A DNA stretch of 64,000 bases. Source: Fulvia fulva. Lineage: Eukaryota > Ascomycota > Dothideomycetes > Mycosphaerellales > Mycosphaerellaceae. Position numbers and translations under genes: made by a program. Below the pieces are notes generated by a model that was given only the letters and a program-made list of their open reading frames with translations, was not told the DNA's origin and did no database searches. Location of the stretch: assembly GCF_020509005.1 (NCBI RefSeq), contig NC_063017.1:1364001-1428000 (forward strand), written 5' to 3'. Numbering within the stretch: position 1 is the first letter of the stretch; every line of letters starts with the position of its first letter. Below, in pieces: positions 1 through 10,849 of the stretch.

Positions 1-2178
1 TACGGCTTGTCGAACTTGACTATAAGATCCCCGACCTAGAGTCCCTAGAAGTTAATACTACGTTTAGTATCGAAGTATTACTTACTTAGGGTACGAAGCC
101 TTACTCTCCGTAACTATAACTCCTAAATACTTATGTCCCGCACCTATAATTAACGCGCCCGAGTAGCTAATAGCTCCTCCGTTAATCTGATAGATCCCTA
201 TTTATAGTTCGCCTATATCGGGTATTCTACCTCGATCGGGAGAATAGTACGATAGCTATATAGAACCTCCGCCGGCGTTATGCCCGTGATTCTAGATACC
301 GTAGTTCTGTTCGCCTAAAGCACCGTAGTAATCTATTGTTCCTAGGACTTATAGGTGTTCTTAGTAAGCTTAGCTAATATAGCTAGAATAGGTCGATATC
401 CTACTTCTATAGTTATATTTAACTACGGGTAGTAGGGTAAGATCCGGATATACTTAATACCTATACTAATAAGTATCCTCTCTACCTCCCCTTCGTTAAT
501 ACTAGCGTTATTAAGCACAATTTTATAGTAGTATCTATACCGGCTAAATACTATCTCGTAAAAGAACTTAGTAATCGCCCGTAAATTTAGAGGCTTCCGT
601 ACGACCCTCGCCTTAATCTACCTACTTAGAGCTTCTCGGGAAATAAGTAAGTACCCGTTTCTATATACGTAGACGGGATCGTAGTACTACCTCTCTCCTA
701 TAACCTACTAAGTCGATAAGTATATTTCTCCTACTCTCTAGTTACCTTCGCGAAAGTTATAAGGAGTATCAGTCCTTACCTAATTCGATATGTCGGAGAA
801 GTAGCCCTCCTAGTAATACCGGCTAGTAACAAGATTATATACTAGCTCTATACTCTAGTGACTATACTTTTTATAACAGTACATTACGATCTTTTTCTAA
901 GTAGTATTATTGTCTACTACTAGCTATATCGGTATACCCCTTCGCCGCTAATAAAACAAGAGCTTGTCTCTTAAGTAGTACCGAGGACTCTTCTTAACGA
1001 GGTTTCGATACTTAGCCCGGGTGACCCCTTCCGGTCGTATTCGATATACTAGAATATAAGCTATAAGCTCAGAGTTGTTACTATACTAGGGTTCGAGGAG
1101 TTGTTTAAGCTCTAGAATAACGGGGAAAGTGTTAACTAGCTCGGTGGAACGGAAGAATTTGTCGTTAATTATCTTATTAATATTATCGTTAGTTTCCGTA
1201 AGCTCCTCGGCTATAGGTAGTTTACGAGACAGTACATCCGGTCCGGAGTGCTTCTTCCTATCGATATGCCTTACTTCAAAGGTAAATAGCCGGATCTAAG
1301 TAACCTACCTTACTATTATAGAGTTTAGAATGTCGGATACTAGCCGATTTAACTACTATACTAGCGTTTTAGTATTAACTTCGAGGATGAAGTCTACTCC
1401 TACGAGGTAGCGCTATACCTTCTTAAGGCCCTTTAGTACTCCGAGGCACTCCCGCTTTCCTACGTCGTACTTAGCCTCGTTTACGTTCTAGGTACCGCTC
1501 TTATACCTTACTAGGTGTCTTCGTCGAGTATTATCTAGTGATTTCTACGATATTATATAACCCTACCTAATATTACTTACGTTAATAGAAACAAAGATCC
1601 TACTAGCTCCTAGGGCGTAGGAGATAGTTACTAACGCTAGTACTATTACTAAGAATCTTACTAGGTTCTCTTTCGAGAACTACTTATTCTTAGTCTAGAC
1701 AAACTCGACGTCCTTCCTTAAAAGCTTATATATTAGCCGAGCGACAATTACGAACTAGGGGATCTAAATCCGGAAGTAAATATAGATCTTAATATAAACT
1801 CGAAGGTCCTTTACGTACTTTAGCGTTAGCTAGTTTACGATCTTAGCTACTACCCTAGGATCTAGATAGCGGCCGCTCGTGCTAGTAATATAGCCTACGA
1901 TCTTTAGGGTCTTATATAGCCACTACGACTTCTCCTCTACGACTACCGCTCCGGCCCTCTCTTAGTCCGTAAGAAGAACATTAAGAAATATAATATATTC
2001 TACGACCTATCGTTAAAGGCTAGGCTCTACCTTAGCGTTACTATAATCCTTAGTAGGACCTTTTACGCCGATATCGTTAAGAAATAGTTTTGCTTGGTAA
2101 GAAATATAGTCTATTAACACCTTAGTTACTACCCGTACGAACTAAGTAACTAAGTTCGTCGTACTCTATAGTAACGTT
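1..2178 (-). pseudogene. pol: Gypsy-1 pol, RT end to integrase (left copy)
   Basis: This is the 3' half of the Gypsy-1 polyprotein read on the reverse strand: the end of reverse transcriptase, RNase H and most of the integrase. It is identified through identity with 52502-54679, where the conceptual frame reads through RIP stops and shows an RT palm-like FLND segment, an RNase H tract and an integrase-like tract. The stretch compared at about 1830-2090 is identical to the right copy although both are saturated with TpA. The segment is cut by the window start and, on its other side, by the LINE-1 A target duplication. It cannot encode a protein. Confidence 0.75.
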
Positions 2179-2192
2179 ATATATCGTATAAG
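2179..2192. repeat. LINE-1 A 5' target site duplication
   Basis: The 14-bp sequence atatatcgtataag occurs here and again, exactly, at 7165-7178, which fixes both ends of LINE-1 copy A. The duplicated target is itself RIP-type sequence, so the LINE landed after Gypsy-1 had been mutated. The same 14 bp, inverted, flanks copy D. Confidence 0.93.
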
Positions 2193-2407
2193 ACGGATCT
2201 AGGGAATCATCGATCTCTGCGCCAAAACACGACACATTCGAAAGCTCTTATCAAGGCCATTCCAACGATATAAAAAGCAGGCCACTGCCCCTAGGACTGA
2301 GGGTGTTCTACCTCATTCAATCTGGACAGCTTGAAGCTCTCTTCACCCTGTTTCTTCAGCTCCAAACGCCGCGGAGGTGCCTAGCTACATTAGGCAACTC
2401 CTAGGCA

Positions 2408-3685
2408 ATGGCAGCCCAGGCTACGGCACTAACGGCGCCTACGGCCCTACAGGCGAAGCCCCCCCAAGACAACTGGCAGCAACTTATAGAGGACGCAAAA
2501 AGCATAGAAACTAACGATCAGCTCCCTTACCGGTCTCTACAGGTAATGATCACTCAGCTACGCACGGCGCTTGTACTGTCGTATCACCGAGGGCAACAAG
2601 AAATGAGGACGACGTCCTAGGCGATTAGCAAGGCCACCCGGAATCAACACCCCTATAGCTGGGCATCGGTCGCGGCATCGATACCAGGCCCCCGCCCAAC
2701 GCACGATGCAGTTACGATCCGCATTGTAGCAAAGGAAGACCAGGCCGAAGTTGCGAAGCTATCGAATAAGGAGCTCGCCCAACGAATCAACCAACCAGGG
2801 GTGGTCGTAGTGAACCAACAGTCCAACGGCACTCTACAGATCTATACTAGCTCTGCTACTGCTAGGAGGCACCTAGAGGCACAGCCACAGTGGGCATCTA
2901 AGGTTGCGGCATCAGCGAAGGTCTTAACGAAACAATTCACGATCCTAGTCCACGACATGCCTAAGGAGTTTGACCCAACTAACCAGGGTCACCTACGCGC
3001 TCTCCAAGAGGACAACCCGGTCACTCTTAACTCTCCAATCCAGAAGGCGACTTGGCTCTATCGGAAATGGCTAGAAGGCAAGAAGGCCTCGGCGCTAATA
3101 GTATAGCTATAAGACGCGAAAGCGGCGGATCTAGCGATAGAACAAGGCCTGGTCTGGCAATATAGCCTCAAGACAGTAGAAAAGCACTCCTCATCCTTTC
3201 GTGTCCTCCAATGCTTCAAATGCCAACAGTATGGACACCAAACCTACACGTGCACAAACAAGCAGGCCTGCTCGAACTATATAGGAGACCATATGTCTAG
3301 GGACTGTACATCGACTACGAGACGGTGCGCGAACTGTCCGGGGCACCACCCATCGTATAGTGCGGAATGCCTACAGCGGAAACTAGCGAAAAACAAGGCA
3401 ATCACAAACAGAACCGTCGCCCCAAGATTCTACGGCGACCGTGAGGCTAGCCCACACCGGAACCAACTAGCGGCGGTCGGGCACAAGCGCCCTAGGGCCG
3501 AGAACGATGTGAAGGATGCGCAGCCTAGGGCGTACGGGAGGCCACGTGCTCTGCTAGCTGCGGCGAGGGAATCTAACCAGGCCCGGCTCCCCTTTAGTAC
3601 ACAGCCGATAGGCGTAGACCAGGACGCACAGGGCAGTAGGACACAGGACGATACAGAGGAAATGATTGTCGATGCCGATGACTAG
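2408..3685 (+). pseudogene. LINE-1 A ORF1, Gag-like zinc-knuckle protein
   Basis: ORF1 of Tad/I-type LINEs encodes an RNA-binding protein that packages the element RNA. The ATG start gives a 425-codon frame whose end overlaps ORF2 by eight bases (ATGACTAG). TAG codons break it, the first at 2618-2620 where copy D has CAG. Another follows after residue 101 of the next open stretch (GTATAG, about 3104). The C-terminal part contains cysteine-rich knuckles (CFKCQQYGH, then CANCPGHHPSYSAEC), and an RP-rich tail precedes the stop. The knuckles match those of LINE-2 ORF1 in order and spacing. Confidence 0.85.
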
Positions 3686-6600
3686 CCTCGACACGCTTAG
3701 CATCATCTAGTATAACGTCAACTATAGCAAGGATATAGTCCAGAACCATTTCCTACACGAGGCGGACCCGCGCGTCCACCACGTCCTTGCAATCTAGGAG
3801 CCATGGATTAACCCGCACCATAAGAGACCAACGACCTGCAAGTCACTAGGCTACACGACATGCCTACGAGGCGACGGCAGACCCCGCACGTGCTTCTATG
3901 TCAGCAAGGACATACTAGAATCCGACTGGGAGGTAGTGTACTACGCAGACGAAGAAGGCGGGGGCGATATTACCTCCCTCCACGTGGGTAGCACCTGGAT
4001 ACACAACCTATACATACAACCGCCAGCCTCGAGGTCTAGCCGCGACCTAGGGGTCTACAGACACCTAGACAGTGCGCTCAAGAGACAAGGGTGCCACATC
4101 GTAGTAGGAGACTTCAACATACACCACCCTTCCTAGGAAAGCCTTATGCAGCCGCACCCTATAGCCGACGAAGTACTCGACTTGATGGCGAGCAACGCAA
4201 TTGCCCTCAATACCCCGAAGGACCTGGGCACCTGGAAGAGAGGGGGACTCTAAGGCACGATCGACCTCTCCTAGATCTCAGATAGCCACTACCACACGGT
4301 AACCTACTATAGGATCGAACATGAACTCGAGGCGTCGTCAGACCACATGCTAGTCAGGACCTCTATTGCGACACAGATACAACGCACACCAGCGAGAACC
4401 CCTAAGCCAAACTAGGGAAAGGCCCACTGGGCCAACATCTAGGCGTACCTCGATGACTCTAAGAGGCTAGTCCAGATCGCGCAGCAGCAATACAACAGTA
4501 AAGACGAGATAGACGAAGCAGTCCAGGGGTTGACAGACGAAATAAGAAAAGCGACCTCACTTCACGTTCCGCTTGCCTAACCAACGACATGGTCCAAACC
4601 ATACTGGACGCCGGAGTGCACTGCGGTAGTAAGAGAAGCAAGGAGAGCCCGCCGGGTGTGGACGAGCAGCTATAGCGAGGAGGCCTGGAACGTATATAGG
4701 GAGGCATGCTAACAGAAGAAAGCTATAATACGGAGGGAGAAAGCAGTCGGCTAGAGGGCCACAGTGGAAGAAATCGCCGGCAAGCCAGAGAGGATGTGGA
4801 AGCTAGCGAAATGGGCCCGACAGGACCCTACACAGGGCCCCTCCTTCTCTATCCCAGCGCTACAATCGCCTAGTGGCCCGGTTAGCGACCCCGAGGCCAA
4901 GGCGCGTCTACTGGCTAGCAAGTTCTTCCCACCCCCAGTCGAGGCTGATCTAAGCGACATAAACAGCTCTACTCCCCTAGCCCCTAGCATCGCGGTCCAA
5001 CAGGAGGTGTCCGAGGGAGAAGTTACCGCTGTGCTGAGGAAGTTGCCGGCGAAGAAAGCCCCGGGGCCGGATGGGATCCCAAACGAGCTACTAAAGAAGT
5101 GTAGAGATCAACTAGCCCTAGCAGTTGCAGCGATCTTCAACGCCTGCCTACAGACCGGATACCACCCGATAGCTTTTAAACAATCGACGACAGTGGTCCT
5201 ACGCAAGCCGCAGAAGGAAGACTATACGCAGGTGAAGTCGTACCGCCCAATTGCGCTCCTTAACACTCTTGGGAAGGCGCTTGAGAAGCTAGTTGTAACG
5301 AGACTCTCCGAGGCGGCAGAGGAACACTCCCTACTCCCGGACACCCAGATGGGTGCGCGCCCACAGCGATCGACGCTATCCGCGATGGAACTTATCACCT
5401 CTTAGGTAAAGGCCATCTGGTATAAGAATAGGGACAAGGTGGCTTCCTTACTTAGCCTAGACATATCGGGAGCCTTCGACTACGTGTCACACCCGCGGCT
5501 TCTCTACATCCTAAGGTCGAAAGGACTCCCTGAGTGGCTTGTCAACTTCGTACGGTCCTACCTCCAAAACCGCAGTACGTCGATCCTAGTCGGCCAGTAC
5601 AGAAGCCCATTTCAAGCAGTCTACACTGGAATCCCGCAAGGCTTAACGCTAGTACCTATTCTGTTCCTCTTCTTTATGGCGACGCTGCTCCCAGCCCTAG
5701 AATCCCAGAACACCGCTGCGAGCGGCTTCGTAGACGACACAAACATCCTAGCGTGGTCTTCCTCGACTAAGGAGAACTGTAGGCTACTAGAAGAGAAGCA
5801 CAAGATCTACGAGGACTGGGCTAGGAGGCACGGGGCTCGGTTTGCCCCAGAAAGGTACAATCTGATACACTTTACGCGCCGGCCACGGTTCCACAATATG
5901 CAAGCTTCTATCCAGATACAGGGGCACACGACTAACCCGGCAAATCAGCTCAGGATCCTCGGACTATAGGTGGACCCGGCGCTACGGTGGAGGAAGCACG
6001 TATAGGCAATATTACGGAAAGCTGAACAGAATATGGCATCATGCCAGAGGCTCACTGCGTCCACATAGGGGGCGGACTTCCGGTAGTCACGACTTCTATA
6101 TACGGCTATTGTACGGCCAGTCCTTACCTATAGCAGCCAAGTGTGGTCCTTAGGCGAGAGGGCCTGCCCATCGAAGGGACTCGTCGCGCCGCTAGCGAAG
6201 ATCCAAAACCAATGCCTAAGGAAGGTCACCGGGGCATATAAGTCGACACCAACGAGGATGCTTAAGCACGAGACCGCTATACCGCCGATCGACCTATACA
6301 TCCAGGGACTACGGACCTCCTACTTAGGCAAGTCGGCACAGTACCCAGTACAGAAGGTCATCGCTAGTGCAGTCGCAAGGGCCCGCGAATCAGTACTAGC
6401 GCACAAGGGCATTCGACCCGGAAACGAGCCGAACTACCGGGCAAGGGACGAACAGCTAGCAACACAATGGGAAGGTGAGAAATCGTTTGTAGAGCAACTA
6501 TGGAAAGAGAGGTGGAACAACCAGGTTGTAGGGCATAGTGGACGCCCTCAGCCAGCGGGACAACCTAAGGAATGGTCAGCTACAAAATCCGCGGTCAAGC

Positions 6601-6989
6601 ACCCCCCGAAGCTCATCCACTACCGCCTTACGAGGGCACAGAGTAGCATAGCAACCCAACTGCGAAGCGAACACATCGGCCTCTAGGGGTACCTATCATG
6701 GAGGAAGGTTCCAGGATACACGAATACTAGCTGCCCCTGCGGCTATCGCTCCCAGAACGTACGGCACGCACTCCTCGTCTGTCCGAGGTGGTCGCTAGGA
6801 AGGGGGGAGTGGATGGCGAAGGCGAGGAACCGGACGATTGGGGCACTTCTTAACAACGCTGAAGACCTACGGCGCATTACGAACTGGATACTAGAGAAGG
6901 GCTGGCTAGAACAGTACCGCCTAGTAGGAGCAGTGCAGGAAGAGAGGACACGACGCAGCGCGACGAGACTGGCTAGGAGCGGGGGCTAA
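3678..6989 (+). pseudogene. LINE-1 A ORF2, endonuclease-reverse transcriptase
   Basis: The 1104-codon frame contains, in order, an EEP-type endonuclease (QYNVN, GDFNIHHPS, SDH), a reverse transcriptase (YRPIALLNTLGK, LSLDISGAFD, GIPQG, FVDDTN) and a C-terminal CPCG...H knuckle. No RNase H YTDGS motif is visible between RT and the knuckle. TAG codons at 3708-3710, 4134-4136 and 6684-6686, among others, break the frame. The one at codon 11 is also present in copies B, C and D. The product would nick target DNA and prime reverse transcription, but this copy is inactive. Confidence 0.88.
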
Positions 6990-7164
6990 CGGGGTAGTGA
7001 CATGGACTACGTACGTTCAGAGGGAAAGCTAATCTAGACAAGGAGTAGTCGGGGGCGGGAAGGGTTTTCACCTATTCGGGTTTCCCTTTGTACATAACAA
7101 TAGATATATACCTGCATAGGCCGGATAGGGTCCTAGAACAGGGGAATGACAAATCTATCTATCT
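6990..7164 (+). other. LINE-1 A 3' UTR and ATCT tail
   Basis: Non-coding 3' region of LINE-1. It contains a block (about 7060-7150) that resembles the LINE-2 3' end: acctattcgggtttcc, an ATAGATATA run, then GCATAGGCCGGA and AATGA. It ends in three ATCT units. This is probably the RNA 3' end recognised by the element's reverse transcriptase, which is an inference from conservation between the two families. Confidence 0.6.
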
Positions 7165-7178
7165 ATATATCGTATAAG
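7165..7178. repeat. LINE-1 A 3' target site duplication
   Basis: Exact 14-bp partner of 2179-2192. Gypsy-1 sequence resumes immediately after it. Confidence 0.93.
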
Positions 7179-10100
7179 CCTAAGAGGCGTTATAAAGGCC
7201 GTTAAATCTCGGCTGCTTTCGTTAAGCGTGATCTAGTCGTACCCCGAAAACAAGTCTACTAAAGAGGCCACTCTATACCTAGTAAAGTCTTCTAAGAACC
7301 CGTCCGTATCTAGGGGAATGTTCGTATCCCTTATCGTTACCTCGTTTAAGAGTATAGCGGAGTTAATTAACCTATATAGTATAGCTTCGCTATTAAGCTC
7401 GACCTTCTTCGCTACTAAGAACTAAGCATTCGTATAAGTACCTTGACTATACTTAAGAATTCTGTTCTTAATTCGAGCGCGGATTATCTATTCTATAATC
7501 GCTCGTAAGCTTAGGTATAACCGAATATTCCGCGCCTACTACGGTTTGTACGTAATTATTATAATCTTCTAAGGAGGCATAATATTATATCTAATCTACC
7601 GTATACAGCTAAAGTCCTACGCTAGGACAACTTCTCGGTTAAAGAGTATTTTATTAAACATCTGTCTTTCCTTAGCCGAGAGAGCGATACTAACCTTAAT
7701 ACTAGCGAGCCTTTTAGGTATAATCATCGAGCCGCGCTTAATACTAGAGAACTTTTTAATAAGATACCTCCTATCGAACGGGCCTTGCTCTACTAGTATT
7801 AGAGATTCCTAGTAAAGGGCCTTCCGCTTCTAATCTATATCACTATCTACTTTCGACTAAGGCCTCTCGTAAACGCTCGTATTAATAGGTCTTTTCTTGT
7901 TAGGTTTACGCTTATATATAGTAAATATATACGGTATCCTAATACCGGGTCTATATAACCCTACGTCTCGTTTCTAAGCCTACCTATTAATCTAGCCCTA
8001 TTTTAGGATCTCCGTACACTAGTCGCCCTATACGGAGTATACATTTGTAATGACCTACTCTCCTAGAGCGTTAGTAGTCACCTTAGTGCTTAAGTATTAG
8101 CGGTTCCTAAGTAGTTCTAGCAATTTCTTCGAATACGGGCTAAGGTCAAGGACATTTTCTCTTTATTATAATACGGGGCCGCGGTAGTTCTTAAAGTAGT
8201 CGAAGACAGTCGTGTCTATAGGCTTAGGTTTTAGCTTCGTTATACCTTTTTATCGATGTCGATACGCCGTATTATTAGAACACTCCGCCCCTAATATATT
8301 TACTAAGGTCTCCCCGACTAGACTCGAAAAGCGGACTTGTTTTAAAACCGGACTTCTAATACTTATAGCGGGTTGACTACCGTGAATTAACCCGCGTTCG
8401 TATTTTTCGAGGACTATAGAAGTTCTTAAAGAGTTTTGTACTTGTTAGTACCTATAAGAGCCGTGAACATTATACTTTTACCTTTCCTACTAGCGATTAT
8501 TCCCTCCTATAATCTATCGTTATAGTTACGGCCTATTAGTCGTACTTTCCTATACTAAGGGCGGCTAAGGATCGTAGGCGAATCTAGATTAGCGGAGACA
8601 AACATGTCGATCTAGTAGTATATACTAAATACCTAAGTATTAAGCTTTGAAATTACCCCCTTAAACTTTACTCTTCTACCCGCTCCTCGAAAGGATAGGT
8701 AGGCGCTAGGTACGATAGGCAAGCCAAACTTATATACTATCCTCGGGCTAATAATGTTGACTTTAGATCCCTCGTTAAGTAAGGCTCGAGTCTAACCTTT
8801 ACTAGTCCTAAGCTCGGTAACTACCTAAGGGCTAGGTACTATTACAAAATCGTCTAGTATACTAGAGAGACCGATCTTTTCAATGTTCTTGTACAACTCG
8901 GCGGTAGGGATAGTATCCTTACTAAATAATATCGTTAAGAACACACCTATAAAGCGAGCTTAATAATTATCCCGAAAGACTTCTTTATTAGCCTCTTCTT
9001 TCTCGTCTTTTATAGGTAGCGACATAACTCGTACGGACTTTAGTCCCTTCTTAGCTAGCTAACTTACGGACGGTAGTAAGCTTAGACTATAGATTAGGAG
9101 TATTTACTACTCTCCTAAACAAGGTAGTCTTAAACTAGCGACTATACCGAAACTAGTCCCGGGTATTAACGTTTAGAAACGTAGTCGTAAGGATTTAATC
9201 AATCTAATAGGTCACTCTCTCCTCCTAAATAACGGGCCTATCTCTAGTACCGTACTGTCGGACGTAGTTGTTAATCCTTATCGTCTTTATATTCTATAGC
9301 CGTTTACGCTATACAAATAGGGTATTAATAGGCCCTACCGGCTATTCCGAAGGCGTAGGCCTTAACTTAGCTCGAGGCTTAGGTGCCCTTCTTCTAAGAG
9401 TCTCCCCTAACGCTACCGTTAACTAGCTTCTACTAGCCCTAGAACCGGCGTCTCTAATTATCTCTACCTCCTACTAACCGAGGTCTTCCCACCGGATCTC
9501 CTCTTCGAGTTCTTATCGTATAGCTTTAGCGGCCTCGGCTCGTATTCTTAATACCTATATACTAGACCTAGTTCGAGGATTCGGGTTCTTTATAATTCCT
9601 ACTAGAGCTTTGCCTCGAGATTTGTTACTCTAGATTAGGTAGGCCTTAACCTTAACCTCGTTATAGTTTATAATCCTACTCCCTTATAGAGCCGGTTCTT
9701 CTTCCTTAAACTAGATCGAGTAACTACTAGCGGACGTTAGTTACTACCTAGATCTAGTATCTTAATGGCCGTATTTTATTAGGTGTCGGTTATTAGGTAG
9801 AGGTTTAGAGTAGTTAGGAAGCTTTACGCTTAAGACACTAGTATAATCTCGACCTATCTATCATTTCTAAATCGTAGGGATTTTTATGTCCCTATTAAAT
9901 AGAATCGGGCCATAGTGTTCCTTAAGCTACGGAAGTATATAAAGGAGCTTAGGCTTACTATAGTCCCGTCGGAAGTTAAACTTAGGGGGATTTAGATCGG
10001 TCTTCTTTCCTAGGTACTACTAGTTATTCATCGCTTAAAAGACATACCCTTATAAGATAAGGAATAGTTTCGCGGGACACCTATTAGCCTAATGTTCTGT

Positions 10101-10298
10101 ACTACTATAGTTATAATAGTACCTATTAAGCGCTTTAGACTACTCGCGGTTCTATAACTACGGGCGCTATATTAAGTAAATATATAGTTTAGGCACGCGA
10201 TCGGGGTTCTGTAGTTATATAGACCTTTGATTTTTACTAGGGTTAAAGGATCTAACCTCCGCCGCGCGACCTCGTTAGTAAGCTCGAATACTTATTTC
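7179..10298 (-). pseudogene. Gypsy-1 gag to RT (left copy)
   Basis: This is the reverse-strand counterpart of right-copy gag (28405-28885) and of protease and RT (44860-47501). It is recognised by near identity with those segments. In the right copy the protease motif is read as NEGSKVNIIS and the RT as VDLFSGYDQ, allowing for RIP stops. The join at 9813-9817 (gttag) is uninterrupted here, while the right copy carries Copia-B at exactly this point. Every frame has many stops. Confidence 0.75.
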
Positions 10299-10516
10299 TG
10301 TTGAGAACATACAGGTCATAGGGTCAACATTAAGTGCTTAGGGGGATTAGTAATCAGGGCTTGCTAGTCAAGTCCTGAGTATAGCTGTCCCTCCTTAAAC
10401 ACCTACACTAACACCGGTGATACTGTATGTAGATATACGCTATCCTATTAGGTCCTTCTTCGTCTTTCGTGTGATCCGCCGTCTTCCACTACTGCGCAAC
10501 TCGTACCTGTTTAACA
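10299..10516 (+). repeat. Solo copia-type LTR with divergent U3
   Basis: This 218-bp LTR begins TGTTGAGAACATACAGG and ends GTACCTGTTTAACA. It is flanked by the 5-bp target duplication atttc at 10294-10298 and 10517-10521. The first 17 bp and the last about 110 bp match the Copia-A LTR. The middle, about 10316-10403, does not: it lacks the Copia-A hairpin and CACGTG segment. It carries few RIP changes, so it is younger than the Gypsy-1 around it. No internal region remains, as expected after LTR-LTR recombination. Confidence 0.9.
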
Positions 10517-10603
10517 ATTTCTACTATTTTCTAAATAAGGTCATCGTTAATAGTAGTAGAAACAGCTATTTTATTAAGTATATTAATCTTAGTATTACGG
10601 GTA
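10517..10603 (-). repeat. Terminal remnant of Gypsy-1 left copy
   Basis: This is a short gag segment homologous to about 28325-28405 inverted (shared attttctaaataaggtcatc with one mismatch). It agrees much less well than the sequence on the other side of the solo LTR, and similarity disappears near 10603. The exact junction with Gypsy-2 cannot be placed to the base. Confidence 0.5.
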
Positions 10604-10849
10604 GCCCGCAATCCCTTACTATAGCTACGTCGGCCCGGATGAACCGCGGACCTTCCGTATCGGGTTAGCGCGGCTTAGCTTTACTTTATAACTTCGCCGC
10701 GCCTCGCGCTCCTCTTTCGTAGCTTCGTAGAATAATAACTCTCTTATTCGGACCCTATAGTACGCGCGCCCTTATAGTTTGTTCTACTACCCTACCTAGA
10801 TCGCGGATCTAGGTAAGGGACGCGTAATAATAGGAATAGATAGAACTAT
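10604..10849 (+). other. Gypsy-2 5' region without a clear gene
   Basis: No coding frame is convincing here. A near-perfect palindrome of about 30 bp lies at 10790-10819, with arms ccctacctagatc and gatctaggtaaggg. The stretch may be leader or LTR residue of Gypsy-2, but no second copy is in the window to test that. Confidence 0.35.

Larger units (their letters stand above)
2193..7164 (+). mobile_element. LINE-1 copy A, Tad-like non-LTR retrotransposon
   Basis: This is a full-length 4972-bp element. It has a short leader, ORF1 with zinc knuckles, ORF2 with endonuclease and reverse transcriptase, and a 3' tail of three ATCT units (7153-7164) instead of poly(A). A 14-bp target duplication bounds it. 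Compared with LINE-2 and with copies B and D, the damage is light and of the C-to-T at CpA or G-to-A at TpG type. Its first ten bases, before the shared LINE leader, are not found in copies B or C. The 5' two thirds share derived mutations with copy B and the 3' third with copy D. Confidence 0.93.
1..10603 (-). mobile_element. Gypsy-1 left copy, truncated, RIP-degraded
   Basis: This is a Ty3/gypsy retrotransposon lying on the reverse strand. It is recognised because its reverse complement matches the right copy almost base for base: positions 1-9817 pair with about 44860-54679, and 9818-10298 pair with 28405-28885. It starts at the window edge, inside the integrase or C-terminal region. It ends near 10603 inside gag, where Gypsy-2 begins, so no LTR of its own is present. 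Two insertions interrupt it: LINE-1 copy A and a solo LTR. It lacks the Copia-B insertion of the right copy and therefore preserves that empty site at about 9813-9817. All frames are broken by RIP-type TAG and TAA codons. Confidence 0.85.
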
